64,000 nucleotides of DNA from Hondaea fermentalgiana (GCA_014084085.1 NPFB01000015.1:202534-266533), one strand, 5' to 3'; positions 37,615 through 47,743 are shown, counted from the stretch's first letter. Translations and numbers: made by a program. The notes: generated by a model not told the origin, from the sequence alone.

Positions 37615-39612
37615 ATGGCGGGGTCTAACGAGACAGATGCCGCTGCTGCGTCGCTCTGCGCACGTGAAGTCGCTGCGCAAGCCGAGCGTCTTGGCGTTGA
37701 ACCGGCAATTCGCCTTAACGAATTTCCTGGGTGGACACGAAAACTTGCGCTTGGCGTCTTTGTCGTGTCCATTACCTATTATGCCATCACGCTCGTGTGG
37801 TGGTTCGCGCGGCGTAAACACTACTTGATACGAAAGAGAGGGTCTCTCTTTATGCTTCTCACGACGTGTGGACTCATCTATAGCGAGATCGCAGTGCTTC
37901 TTCGCGTATACATGGGCATTTCGACCTTCTCATGCGATTTGTACCATTGGAGGCTGGTGGCCATGTCTCTTATCGTCGGGCCCATCGTGACACGCCTCAT
38001 TCTCCACGCCAACGGCAGTCGCTTCAACACCATGCTGTTGGAGCGGGGTAAGCGAGACATCGCCTTTGAGGAATACCGGGACCTGACTGTGGCAAACGCG
38101 TCACGCGTATTTCTCTACACATTTTGTGGCATGTGCCTTCGAGGACGGCGCAGGCGCCCGCACACGCGACGTGCCCGGCTTGAGCGGCGCGAGTCGATTG
38201 GGTCTCAGGCGATCGACTCCGAAACTGAAGACGAATTGGAGGATCCACATCGCGCCCAAAGTAGACACGAGGCAAATGATGGACGCGCACAATCACAAGC
38301 TCACCTCAAGCTCTCGCATCACCATCATGCTACCGTCGACATCGAAGAAGGAGGCTCGAGGGGAGGCAGTGGGCAAGTGCCTTCTCTTTCGCAGCGAGGA
38401 GCGACGTCTCGAGCAGCGGGCAAGTCAAGGACCCTTCGATCACTCACATTCGACGAGCAGCAGCTCTTGGTGGCATACTACAGGACGACCAACGTGTACG
38501 GCCTCATGCTCGCTGGAGGATTTGCGCTCGCGCCTATGGCGTATACTGTGAGCACAATGCTACGCGAAAACTTGCCATATGGGGGCAAGGGATGCCAAGG
38601 CTGCCTTGGGAGTGCTCTCGATGTCCTGGTCTTGGCAATTACCTTTGGAGTCATGCTTGTGATTGGGTGTAGCGTGATTGCACAAACGCAAAGTGGGGAT
38701 GCTCTGGGTGTCGTGGCAGAGTTGCGAAAGTGCATGGGGCTCTCTGTTATGACGGCAGTTGCAACTGCCATCGTCATGGCAGACCCGGGCGAGCTTCAGC
38801 GACGACGAATTTTTCCTCTGGACATGATCGTGGTGCCGTTCTTGATGATGATCCACTTTGTGCAGTGTCCTCTGCAAGTGTACCGGACCAAGTGTCCACT
38901 CCTAAACTGGCTCGCCACCTGCAAAGTGCAAGCTCCAAAGAATAGCGGGCAGGGAGCCCCATCTGAATCACTTCATCATCGTACCTTTGGATCTGGAAAG
39001 TCCTCTCGCGCCTTTGTTGCGCGCTCGTCATCATTCTCTAGAACCATGCGTGCACCTCCACCGTCACCTTCAACGATAAGCCCATCGAGGAATGCTTTGG
39101 AATCGAGCGACGACGTTTCCTTTTCGCGGACCATCTCGTGTACGATGACATCGAGTACGCGTTTGGCATCCAAACCCTCTCTCGAAGAGGTTCTAGAGAG
39201 CGCAGAAGGGCGTCAAGCTTTTGTGCGACAGCTTAGTCGAGAGCATAGTATTGAGTCGTATTATCTGCTCGATGCCGTACAGCGGTATCGAGTGATGCAG
39301 GAGCAGCACCCAAGCTCGCCGTTGGTGCTCGATATGGTCTTCAAGATCTATCGCACTTTCATAGCGGACAATTCCATTCTCCAGGTTAACGTCTCGTGGA
39401 ACGTTTCTCGCGAGCTCGCCCGTGCAGTGGCCGCGCTAAGCGAATCAGAAGCGCAGGTGCAAGAGCCCGCTGGAGACCTCTTTGATGGCGTGCTTGGCGA
39501 GGTCATTGAGATGATGCGAAGAGACTCCTTTCAGCGGTTTTTGCTCTCTGATTTATCTCAAGACTATTTGCGGAGACGTCGAACACGTTTGTGTCATGCA
39601 GCAACTGCATGA
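37615..39612 (+). CDS. 7TM receptor-like protein with C-terminal RGS domain
   Basis: 665 residues. About seven hydrophobic helices: three between ~43 and 140 (LALGVFVVSITYYAITLVWWF, LLTTCGLIYSEIAVLLRVYM, LVAMSLIVGPIVTRLIL) and four between ~290 and 440 (YGLMLAGGFALAPMAYTV, LDVLVLAITFGVMLVIG and others), separated by a long charged cytosolic loop with a His run. The C-terminal ~135 residues (522-655) are an RGS domain (SLEEVLESAEGRQAFVRQL, SIESYYLLDAVQRYR, DSFQRFLLSDL). RGS proteins accelerate GTP hydrolysis by G-alpha subunits; 7TM-RGS fusions are known in plants (AtRGS1) and various protists. The ligand is unknown. The expected partner is a heterotrimeric G protein encoded elsewhere. Confidence 0.92.
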   Translation: MAGSNETDAAAASLCAREVAAQAERLGVEPAIRLNEFPGWTRKLALGVFVVSITYYAITLVWWFARRKHYLIRKRGSLFMLLTTCGLIYSEIAVLLRVYMGISTFSCDLYHWRLVAMSLIVGPIVTRLILHANGSRFNTMLLERGKRDIAFEEYRDLTVANASRVFLYTFCGMCLRGRRRRPHTRRARLERRESIGSQAIDSETEDELEDPHRAQSRHEANDGRAQSQAHLKLSHHHHATVDIEEGGSRGGSGQVPSLSQRGATSRAAGKSRTLRSLTFDEQQLLVAYYRTTNVYGLMLAGGFALAPMAYTVSTMLRENLPYGGKGCQGCLGSALDVLVLAITFGVMLVIGCSVIAQTQSGDALGVVAELRKCMGLSVMTAVATAIVMADPGELQRRRIFPLDMIVVPFLMMIHFVQCPLQVYRTKCPLLNWLATCKVQAPKNSGQGAPSESLHHRTFGSGKSSRAFVARSSSFSRTMRAPPPSPSTISPSRNALESSDDVSFSRTISCTMTSSTRLASKPSLEEVLESAEGRQAFVRQLSREHSIESYYLLDAVQRYRVMQEQHPSSPLVLDMVFKIYRTFIADNSILQVNVSWNVSRELARAVAALSESEAQVQEPAGDLFDGVLGEVIEMMRRDSFQRFLLSDLSQDYLRRRRTRLCHAATA

Positions 39613-39799
39613 TGAATTGCACTGACATGTACGAGAGTCCTCCAATCGTTCGTTCCCTGATGGGCCTGATGCAAACAAAGCAAATACTACATGACTGAGA
39701 AATTAGATAGGAATGAAAGAAGAGGGTTTACGGTAGTTGAAGGAGACAAAACCTTGCATAGTGGGTTGCATTGTTCTGTATTCTGTGTTTGTGTTGTGA

Positions 39800-40567
39800 C
39801 TATCGAGCGCAATACGCGCATGCACTGTTTGTACATGTTGCTGGGTTGTGCAGCGACCCGCGCACTGTGGCGTGGTGAAGAACTTGAGGAAAGGCCTTGG
39901 TCGATGCGGGGGCTCGCTCTGGTGCAGAGCCGCTGTCGAGTGACTTTTGCTCTTCGAGAGATCCAATGGAGCTCACTGAGCTCGAAGCGGATCGCTGGCC
40001 CAAGGACAGTGGGCTCAGCGCGGCAGCAAAGAAGGCCGGAAGAGATGACGCTAACGTCGTTGGGCTCTGTTGCTGTTGTTGCTGTTGCTGGCATTGCTGC
40101 TGCTGCTGTTGTGACTGTTCGTCAAAGCTGTTGCCTCGAGAACGATCTTGGCCGTCCCACTGCTGCTGCTGCTGCTGCTGCGTCTGGCTTTGCTGGCGCT
40201 CTTCGTCGCGCTGCAGCTGTCTCTGCACGGCTCGCCATCGCGGCGAGGCGATCGAGTCATCGCCCAGCTGGGCTTCGAGCAGAGGGCCCGATGGCGTGAC
40301 ACTTATGGTGAGGTTGGACTTTTTCGACGAAGCCTCGAGCTCAATTTCGGTCTTCTGGATCTCGTACCTCGTGACCCCGAGCAGGCTCGACGCCATGCTG
40401 CTGCTACTATGCTTGCGCAATAACCCGCCGCTGGGACCGACGAAGCCCGTCATGTTCGCCGCCGCTCCCGACGAGCAGTACGCGCAGTCTCCGCGCTGGC
40501 AGCTCGCGTGTTTGTGCAGCTTGATCGCGTGCCGCAGGTCGCTGCGGAACCCCGGGGTCTCGTCCAT
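39800..40567 (-). CDS. Poly-Gln protein with duplicated H-C-C-C (CAYC) motif at both ends
   Basis: 255 residues. Residues 17-31 and 239-253 share the motif L-H-x2-A-[S/T]-C-x4-C-A-Y-C (LHKHASCQRGDCAYC and LHNPATCTNSACAYC). The fixed spacing H-x4-C-x4-C-x2-C could bind a metal ion. Between the copies are a short hydrophobic-polar segment (~65-100) and two poly-Gln tracts (~128-170). I know no family with this arrangement. The protein ends two residues after the second motif, and the first motif starts within 17 residues of the N-terminus, so the architecture is symmetrical. The start ATG at 40567 lies 22 bp from a five-tract CCC array, which is a G-rich array in the leader of the mRNA. Function unknown. 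Confidence 0.75.
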   Translation of the reverse strand: MDETPGFRSDLRHAIKLHKHASCQRGDCAYCSSGAAANMTGFVGPSGGLLRKHSSSSMASSLLGVTRYEIQKTEIELEASSKKSNLTISVTPSGPLLEAQLGDDSIASPRWRAVQRQLQRDEERQQSQTQQQQQQQWDGQDRSRGNSFDEQSQQQQQQCQQQQQQQQSPTTLASSLPAFFAAALSPLSLGQRSASSSVSSIGSLEEQKSLDSGSAPERAPASTKAFPQVLHHATVRGSLHNPATCTNSACAYCAR

Positions 40568-40589
40568 GGCGCCTTGCCTTGCCTTGCCT

Positions 40590-40608
40590 CCCTCCCTCCC
40601 TCCCTCCC
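40590..40608 (-). other. G-quadruplex motif in the likely 5' UTR of the CAYC gene
   Basis: On the minus strand this reads five GGG tracts with single-A loops, ending 22 bp before the ATG at 40567. In mRNA it could form an RNA quadruplex near the start codon. Confidence 0.8.
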
Positions 40609-41269
40609 GCCCGCGTGCCGCCGACGCTGCGCGCGAGAGCGGCCGGCGGGCCCTCGGCGCTCTCTAACGCGCGCAGCGGACCCAGCCCTCAGGTCGGGGC
40701 GGACTCCGACGCCGCCGCCGCCGCCGCCACCGTCGTCGCCGCCGTCATCGCCGCGTCAGAGCAGAGCGATCGGCTGCGGTCGACGGGACGAGCGGCGCTG
40801 GGATGCGTGCGAGAGCGCTTGGAGCCTCGCCTCGTCTTGTCTTGTCTTGGCTGTGGCTTGCGTGGCTTGTGTTGGGTCGTGTGTTGTCTAACTTGCCTTT
40901 CTTTCAGTCATCGCAGCTGCACGACCTGCCTCTTTAGTAAAGATGTCCTGCCTTGAAGCGGCGGCGACGGGGCGACCACAGAAGGCGGCTCTCCGTCCGT
41001 CGTTGATCGCATCATCACATCGCATCACATCGCATGCGCATCGCATCGCATCGCATCGCATCACCTTGGCCTGGCCTAGCGCCAAGAAAGTCCCATCCAC
41101 GGCAGCGGCAGGCCACGCATTGGAAGACGTTCCTCATGCTCGTCATCATCATCATCGACAACCAGCCACAGCCACAGCCAGCAGCGGCCGGCCAAATTCA
41201 AATTGGGTTGCGCGGATTTTTTTTTAACGACAAAAATCGACAAAAATAGGAAAATAGTTTTTTTTATTT

Positions 41270-41285
41270 GCAAGCAAGCAAGCAC

Positions 41286-41317
<32 letters not shown>

Positions 41318-41323
41318 CCAACC
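41270..41323 (+). repeat. (AAGC)n/(AACC)n microsatellite
   Basis: About ten AAGC units, one with a C substitution, followed by AACC units. Same repeat family as at 36580-36618. Confidence 0.9.
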
Positions 41324-41679
41324 AACCAACAGCAATTGATCGAACAATTGAGTTAATCGATCGAGCAATGGGCACGCTCCCAATACGATCTTGTTTCACG
41401 ACCCGTCGCTACGTGCTGCTACTGCTTTTCGAAACAAAGGAATGTCGTTTCGGCTATCAAAGGCTATAACCGTGAGAGCACTAGGCCTAACTGTAAAGTG
41501 GACTCCCGGCGTGCCTAGCTGCCTGGCTGCCTAGCCGCCTACCTGGCTGCCTAGTTAAAAGACTTTGCTTAGAGCACGTCAGTGCGCACGCGCCCTAGCG
41601 CAAGAGCGCGCGCGCCGCACATCCCCGCGCTCCTACGCGTTTACAAGCACGCGCGCACGCACGCCAAGACGTGACCAAC

Positions 41680-42011
41680 ATGAAACATCAGCAGCATCCA
41701 CCAGAGAAACCTCCGCGCCAGCTCGTCCTGCGACTGCGCCTGCCACCGAGCAAGAGGACTCGACAGAATAATGAACAAGACGATGAAGTCGAGGTCGTAG
41801 AGCCGCGAAAGCGCGTCAAAGTACTTGCACCCCCTCCGGGCGTTGACCCCGAGATCTTCGCAGAGCTCCCGGAGGAGGTCCAGATCCAGGTGATTCAGGA
41901 GCACACAGAGGAATCTGGCCTTCAAGATGACACGAGCGCAAAGCCTGCTGCCTCAGAAGCTGGCATCCAAAAGAATACGAGCGCAAAGCCTCCTACATCG
42001 ACTTCTTCATA

Positions 42012-42046
<35 letters not shown>

Positions 42047-43020
42047 ATTCGGGACCAGCACAGACCACTGCAGCGGAGGTCTCTCCAATCACCAAATGCG
42101 AGGACATCAGTTATTTGACTTACAATGTTTGGTTTGCAGAAGAAGTAGCCCTTCAAGAACGAATTGAGGCCATCGTATCAAGCATCAAAGCCCACAAACC
42201 GACCTTTGTCGGTCTACAGGAGGTCACGCGGAACATCTTGCACCTCCTTGCTGGACCACTACGAGCCCTCAAGTACGACGTCAAAATCCAAGGTGCTGCC
42301 CAACAGCCGTACTTTGTCATCCTCGCGACTCGTCATCGCTGGGCGTGGTGTCGCGAGCGTTCCTTCAGAAACTCACAAATGGGTCGCTGTCTCCTTTACG
42401 GCGGCGTGCAGATTCCCAACGGTCCACTCATGATCGTGGGCACGACCCATCTCGAATCTGCCATACCGCCATTTTATGGAGAAGCAATGAATTCACCCGC
42501 GCGACGGGCACAATTTCAAGAGTGTCTCGATACCCTCGACGCCTCTTGCGCCGACGGTGATGCCACAACACATAAAGTTGCCGTCCTAATGGGCGATCTC
42601 AACTGGAACGAAGGCGGTCGGCCCTACAAGCGTCAGCCCTCAAAGCGAACCAAGATACTTGACGGCGACCTTCCTCTGCGCGCCGGATGGAAAGACGTCT
42701 GGTCAAACCTTTTGCATCCCGCCGTCTCTTTCGAGGAGTCATGCACCTACGATGGTCCCGGCAATCCCATGCTCGCCAACTCCACCTGTTTCCGCCCCGA
42801 TCGCATCCTCGTTCGTGCCGAACGTCATGCCCCTCGATCTGGCCATGGTTCATCTGCATTGGAGCTACGTTGGACCGAAGCGACGAGAATAGGTCGCGAC
42901 CCGATCCCAGGCATTACGCACCAGAATGAGCGCTCAAAGCGCGAGCGCCCCGTGCTGCCTAGCGACCACTACGGGGTATTGGCACGCGCGCGCTACGCGC
43001 GGCACGCTAGTGCGAAGTGA
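41680..43020 (+). CDS. TDP2-like endonuclease/exonuclease/phosphatase protein with UBM-like motif
   Basis: 446 residues from the ATG at 41680. The C-terminal ~305 residues are an EEP (Mg2+-dependent phosphodiesterase) domain with the TDP2-type motif set: TYNVWF (~146), LQEV, TTHLES, GDLNWN and SDHYG (~428). TDP2 removes 5'-phosphotyrosyl adducts left by trapped topoisomerase II. The N-terminal part is Arg/Pro-rich and then contains GVDPEIFAELPEEVQIQVIQ (~54-73), which matches the ubiquitin-binding motif (UBM) of Rev1 and Pol iota (Phe-x2-Leu-Pro-x2-hydrophobic-Gln). Animal TDP2 instead has an N-terminal UBA-like ubiquitin-binding domain, so ubiquitin binding may be achieved by a different module here. 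A Ser run follows, encoded by a TCA repeat. The next gene starts only 62 bp after the stop. Confidence 0.88.
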
Positions 43021-43082
43021 AGGCGTCTCGGTGGATCGACGCGAGCGCCTTCACAGAGACGACGAGAGATGATATTGTGACG

Positions 43083-44150
43083 ATGGGCGACCTCGGCATG
43101 GCACACGAAAACGAAAAGCCTGGGGCCAACCAAGAAGGACACGCGCAGGCCGCGCTGCGACTCGGACTTGAAGACGCGCACACACACCTATTCGAGGCGG
43201 CCATTGACAACGCCGCAAAGGGCCCTTTTCGACAGCTGTCCCGCGACATCGCGTCTAGCGAGGTCCTCAATGGTACAGCTCCCGATGATTGGGACACCGT
43301 TATCGAGGCCGCCTCCATGTACGACTCTGTGCACGGTGGAATTGGCGTGCACCCCTGGCGAGTGCACGAGTTTCAAGATGCATGGCTTGACCACCTCGAG
43401 CAGCTGCTACTCTGCCACAAAACCTTGCACGTTGGTGAAGTGGGCCTCGATGGCATCTGCAAGCCGCCAAGCACAGCCTCGCAGCACTTGAGCCAGGAAT
43501 CTTTAGCAGCGCTTCAGCAAAAGGTCTTCGAATCTCAGTTTGCATTGGCTGCACGCCTCAGTCGCGCTGTTTCGATACATTGTGTAAAATCTTTTGGCCT
43601 CTTAGTAGACACCCTTCTCGAGGCTGCCCGCCTCGACGACGCGTCGATGCCTCCACGCATTCTCTTGCACTCTTGGAGTGGAAGTGCAGAGACGTTAAGA
43701 CAACTTTTGTCCGTACCAAAACTTCAGACTCGCATCTTTATTGGCGTTTCGGTCCATGTAAACGCGCGCGCTTTATTTCGCTTCTCGCTTGCAGATACTT
43801 CTTCGTCTCCAGAACGCTGGACCCTCGTGGATGGCCTCAGTGCGCTTTATGACCTTCGTAACGAGGCACCAGAATGGATCTTTGCGGGCAGTGCTGTCGG
43901 CGAGGAATCTTCGAGGCTACGTTCTCGTCAGCCGTGGCGCGTCCACGCACCCAAGGCTTGGTCGAAATTTTGTGCTCGTGTCCAAGCTGCCGGTCCACGT
44001 CTTGTTCTCGAGTCCGATCTTTCAGCGCGTGGTGATCCGACGATGAGAGCAGCAAGCCTCGCTCTTGCTGCCTGGATGCTTTGCGATGCGCTTCAGGTCG
44101 ACATGCACCATCTTCGTCAGGACTATCTTGCAAGTTCGGTTTTTCAGTAA
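43083..44150 (+). CDS. TatD-like metal-dependent hydrolase
   Basis: 355 residues from ATG 43083; the frame is open upstream to a GTG at 43017, but no earlier ATG exists. TatD/amidohydrolase motifs are present: DAHTHL (HxH), GVHPWRV, HVGEVGLDG (metal-bridging Glu), SIHCVKSF and LLHSWSG, with LVLESDLS giving the catalytic Asp. The Asp-containing end is more divergent than in bacterial TatD. TatD enzymes are 3'-5' exonucleases acting in DNA repair and in DNA breakdown during cell death. The start is 62 bp after the stop of the TDP2-like gene, in another frame, leaving little room for a separate promoter. Confidence 0.87.
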   Translation: MGDLGMAHENEKPGANQEGHAQAALRLGLEDAHTHLFEAAIDNAAKGPFRQLSRDIASSEVLNGTAPDDWDTVIEAASMYDSVHGGIGVHPWRVHEFQDAWLDHLEQLLLCHKTLHVGEVGLDGICKPPSTASQHLSQESLAALQQKVFESQFALAARLSRAVSIHCVKSFGLLVDTLLEAARLDDASMPPRILLHSWSGSAETLRQLLSVPKLQTRIFIGVSVHVNARALFRFSLADTSSSPERWTLVDGLSALYDLRNEAPEWIFAGSAVGEESSRLRSRQPWRVHAPKAWSKFCARVQAAGPRLVLESDLSARGDPTMRAASLALAAWMLCDALQVDMHHLRQDYLASSVFQ

Positions 44151-44672
44151 GCTTCCCCTTCTTAGTGTCTGTGCTGCTCAATGTAATCGAAAGACAAAAC
44201 AAACGAAACGGAACTCTTTGCTTTTAATGCGTGCTACAATTGCCAAACCCGTGCAACAAGCGATACGAGTTCGCCTCATTCCGATAAAATCAAATGACTC
44301 CGGCTGAAATCGATCATAGAACAATATGCAAACAATAATACACTATGCCGATTTAAAGTCTAAAGTACTACGAAGCGAGTTTTCAGGAAAGCCTCAGACT
44401 AACCCGTCGTCAACGGCACAAACAGTGTCATTTTTCGAGCTCTTGTGTTTGATCGGCCATAATTCTAAGTTACAACTTTGATTTTTCAATTAAAACACAG
44501 CACAAGCTTGTACGAACGTGTAGGTTCTACCTATTCCACCTTACGGCTGGTTGGGACGCACGAAACGAGATTTCCCCGAAATGCTGCCTTGCGTTTTGCT
44601 CTCTCACACACCATGCGTTCGAAATCCATGTCGTGGAATCCCGGAACAGAAAATGGGACAGGGAGGTTGCGC
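44151..44672. other. Convergent 3' intergenic region
   Basis: 522 bp, AT-rich, between the stops of the TatD-like gene and the minus-strand 7TM gene. No gene seen. Confidence 0.6.
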
Positions 44673-45830
44673 TCACCAAGCGCCTACTTTCGAAGCCGAC
44701 TCTCCACGTGTCAGGGACGGAACAATCCTCGACAGTGATGCTCCTCTTGCTAAACTGGGCGGATGGAATGGCGCCGAAGATATTCGTTGCGCCATCGCAG
44801 AAACGGGGACAACAGTCACCCTGCGAAACGCGCTCGCCGTAGACGATCTCCCGTGAAACCAATCCTTTTCCTTGGAACGATCAAAGTAATAGGTGATGTC
44901 GCTGGTGATCCGCGTCAGCATCAGCAATTTTAAAAGAGTGACAGACTCGTCCGCGGGGCAAGCCGCATGGTCGGTCAAAACCTCGTCAATCAAAACTTGT
45001 AGCGCTTGAAGCGCAAGGTACCATACAACAAACTTTGCGATACCTCGTACAAGCGTGCGAAGCTTTGCAACAGAGGTAGCCTTCGAATCCTCGTTTATTG
45101 AATGTACGCTCAAACGGACCATGGCGCTATACTTGTAGCCAAAGATACCGATAATAATGACCATCAAGAGCTGAAAGACGTTTCTTGGAATCTCGAGAGC
45201 GACCTTTCCTACCGGTCCTACTAAAAGCACAAACACAAACGCCCCAAACAAGTGCAGTCCAAAGCACACGCGCATGAACAATACCGTGCGGTGCAGCGAG
45301 ACAAAGCTGACGAGCTGGATAAGTTCGATCCATAGAAAGTACACGGCTCCAACGCTATTTATCACCATGAGCAAAACCATGAGATTGTACATGAACTTTC
45401 CCCATTCATAAAGATCTGAGATTGTACCTCCGAGACTGTCGATGATAGTTCGAGCGCATGCTTCCGGGTCGTCGGATTGACTTGCAATGCTTAACTTCAC
45501 AATGTATGTAATTTGCATCAAGATCGCACCAATGTCGTTCATTGCAATCTGTGCCATCGCGGCATGTATGCAGAGGATCGCTATTGTTCGCCAAAAGATC
45601 ACTCGGTTTGGCGTCGTTAGCATGAAAACGTCTTCCCTCCAAAGGTATCGAGTCAGGCTCGTAACCCTTCTCCACTGGGGCACGATGATGATCATCAGGA
45701 ACAAAGTCCGAAGGAATCCACTTGCCGCATAGTACTTTACTACGTAGTCGCACTCTGCCGTGGTCACCGATGTTGCGTTCGTGAGCAGATGTTCCCCCTC
45801 CGCCCAGTGTTCGATCATTTGTTGACACAT
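44673..45830 (-). CDS. Predicted seven-transmembrane protein, family not recognised
   Basis: 385 residues. Seven clear hydrophobic segments, for example FLRTLFLMIIIVPQW, WRTIAILCIHAAMAQIAM, FMYNLMVLLMVINSVGAVYFLWI, MRVCFGLHLFGAFVFVLLVG, VFQLLMVIIIGIFGYKYSAMV and IAKFVVWYLALQALQVLI. The N-terminus has a glycosylation-type site (NAT) and two Cys in the first ~30 residues. The C-terminus (~310-385) is a basic Ser/Arg-rich tail. No GPCR, channel or transporter signature was recognised. A 7TM-RGS gene lies 5 kb away, but no link can be shown. The start at 45830 is the first ATG of the frame. Confidence 0.75.
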   Translation of the reverse strand: MCQQMIEHWAEGEHLLTNATSVTTAECDYVVKYYAASGFLRTLFLMIIIVPQWRRVTSLTRYLWREDVFMLTTPNRVIFWRTIAILCIHAAMAQIAMNDIGAILMQITYIVKLSIASQSDDPEACARTIIDSLGGTISDLYEWGKFMYNLMVLLMVINSVGAVYFLWIELIQLVSFVSLHRTVLFMRVCFGLHLFGAFVFVLLVGPVGKVALEIPRNVFQLLMVIIIGIFGYKYSAMVRLSVHSINEDSKATSVAKLRTLVRGIAKFVVWYLALQALQVLIDEVLTDHAACPADESVTLLKLLMLTRITSDITYYFDRSKEKDWFHGRSSTASAFRRVTVVPVSAMAQRISSAPFHPPSLARGASLSRIVPSLTRGESASKVGAW

Positions 45831-46984
45831 CTTCTTGAGGATTTCTCTCTACCGAAGCAGGCCCGTGCCTGCTCCCGACGCCTCGCCGTCTGGCGCCGTC
45901 GTCCGCGCGCGCCAGTCGCGGGTGTCGGGCCGTTTTGGATGGATTCTTGCTGCTGTCGGCCGTATAGTTACATACCCGTTCATGCGAGATCTCGTACACA
46001 CCACTTCCACAATGGCGAACCTACTTTTACTTGCTACTCACATCAGCTTCCCCTGCTTTGCTCAGCAAAGAACATTGTGCCATCAATGCCTGGATAAGCA
46101 TGCTAGTGCGCGTGCCACAGCGGCTCGGAGTCCTACTCCAAATTTAGCATTAAACGGACAAATGCTCCCGCTGCGGTGGGTCAGGTGACACTTTCGGTCC
46201 GCGCGGCAAAGGGGTGGATCGGGTCAAGAACGCAGCCCCAGGTCAGATCAGCTTTAGGCGACTTTTGCTAAAAGTACTCGCTTCGTGACTGTGACGAGCC
46301 TGCCGCATTAAAGTTAAGCTCCCAGATCCGTTTTAAAGTTCAAGAGTCTCAGCGCTTCCATTCAGATAGACCTAGGGCCTGGGCCTGGCCATCAATGAAT
46401 TCGACGGCTTTCTTCCTCTTGGGAATAGATGGCTAGACCAGTCCTTGGCAGTGCGTGACCTAGTCGTGACCTCGCATTCGCTTGCTGGAGCTTCCCAGCA
46501 AGAGCAAGTGCACCCGTGGCTGGCATGTTCATGATGTCCGATAAATATGGAGTGAGAGCCTGCTAGCGCTAGTTCCTTACTTCGGTTCTTTTGCTTTTCC
46601 TGCACATGTCACCATGCTACACAAATCCGTTGGCACCGTGTCCGCCACCCCAGGCGCCTCGGGAGCCCAAAGAACGGCAGGGCGCCAAAGAACATGCGCA
46701 AGCCCAAACGAACAAGACTACGTCACCATCGCGCTCAACTCAAGACCTACCTTTCTAGCTCTGCATTGCCAGGCTGCCCAAGCTGCTGCGTGAGCCCGAG
46801 CTGTGCCAGCATAAGTGCCCGACTCGGACGCAGCGACTCCGAGGTAGACTCCAGATTGCCGGTAACCGGTAACATAGCATCAGCGCCGCCGCACAGAGCA
46901 GAGTGAGTCCCACTCGTGCGCCAAGTACGTCTGGGATCAAAAATACCACCACGTTCGACGAGGACAACAGCGACGCCCACGACT
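45831..46984. promoter_or_regulatory. Divergent intergenic region
   Basis: 1.15 kb between opposite starts; the right limit depends on the uncertain start of the next gene. A GTGAGT at 46903 resembles a splice donor, so an upstream exon of the next gene cannot be excluded. No other gene seen. Confidence 0.4.
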
Positions 46985-47743
46985 ATGATGATGAGAGGCG
47001 CGATGTCGCGTCGGGAAAGCCAACCGCCGGGCCCGAGGCGCGAGAAGATGGCAGCCGCGCTCGCAACATGCCGCGCACGCGTCAAAGCCGCCCGAGAAGC
47101 ACGCCAAGGCGCCCAGAGCAACGTCCACGCCGATGCACAAACGCTCGAGGAGCAAAGGGAGAAGCTTGTCAAGAGCCAAACTGCGTCTTTTGCAGTCGTT
47201 CCAGCGTCAATCGAGGCGACCCTTCTCATCGACCACAATGAGAAGCGCGAGCTCGACGCGCTTCGTGAAAAGGTTCGATTTCAACAACAGGGACCCTCGC
47301 CTCACGAGCTGTTAGAGCGTCTTCGTAACGCACAACCCGCTCCATCGCTGCCAGGACTCATCAACGTTCACGATGCTACTGAAGATGAAGAAGATGATAT
47401 TGATGATTGCCAGGCAAAACCAGGTGTCAAACGTGCGTTCGTAGTTGCAAAAGGTGCCCAAGGCCTTCTTTATGCGGAGGAGGGCGCGCAGGAAAACGTA
47501 CCTATTTCGGCAAATCACTATGCTTCATCAGGCTGGACCGATGATCTTGGCATTGAGTGCATTGATGCCAGCGATGAAACCTTGGGAGGTCGTATGACGA
47601 CAACGCAGGCACCGTCATCGTCTTCGCTACTGGTTGACAACTATTGCATTGCCGAAGAGAGTGAGAGCGATGGAAGTGACGAAGACGACAGTGATGACAA
47701 TGATGGGGCGGAAGGAGGTTACCTCCCAAGTAACCTGCGATAG
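46985..47743 (+). CDS. Acidic coiled-coil protein of unknown function, start uncertain
   Basis: 252 residues from the ATG at 46985 (MMMRGAMSRRES). The frame is open upstream to a GTG at 46916, and an alternative start at 47048 (MAAALATCRARVKAAREARQ) is equally plausible. A basic Ala/Arg helix and a Glu-rich coiled-coil-like segment (~35-110) precede two acidic regions (EDEEDDIDD and a C-terminal Glu/Ser/Asp run). The middle segment LLYAEEGAQENVPISANHYASSGWTDD is reminiscent of nothing I can name. No domain was recognised. The stop is only 49 bp from the stop of the convergent kinesin gene. Confidence 0.6.
   Translation: MMMRGAMSRRESQPPGPRREKMAAALATCRARVKAAREARQGAQSNVHADAQTLEEQREKLVKSQTASFAVVPASIEATLLIDHNEKRELDALREKVRFQQQGPSPHELLERLRNAQPAPSLPGLINVHDATEDEEDDIDDCQAKPGVKRAFVVAKGAQGLLYAEEGAQENVPISANHYASSGWTDDLGIECIDASDETLGGRMTTTQAPSSSSLLVDNYCIAEESESDGSDEDDSDDNDGAEGGYLPSNLR

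Larger units (their letters stand above)
40568..41679. promoter_or_regulatory. Divergent intergenic region with several simple repeats
   Basis: 1.1 kb. It contains CTTGC pentamers, a CCCT array (40590-40608), CATCG/CATCA repeats (41008-41062), an AAGC array (41270-41323) and imperfect GCCTAGCT/GCCTGGCT repeats (41512-41553). No gene seen. Confidence 0.55.

Noticed and set aside
45406..45999. 197-codon minus-strand frame overlapping the unknown 7TM gene
   Set aside because: It overlaps the 7TM frame, which has seven clear hydrophobic helices; this frame has no such order.
46694..46906. 70-codon frame ending at a GTGAGT splice-donor-like site
   Set aside because: The one acceptor tested (46970) does not join it in frame to the downstream gene, so an upstream exon could not be supported.
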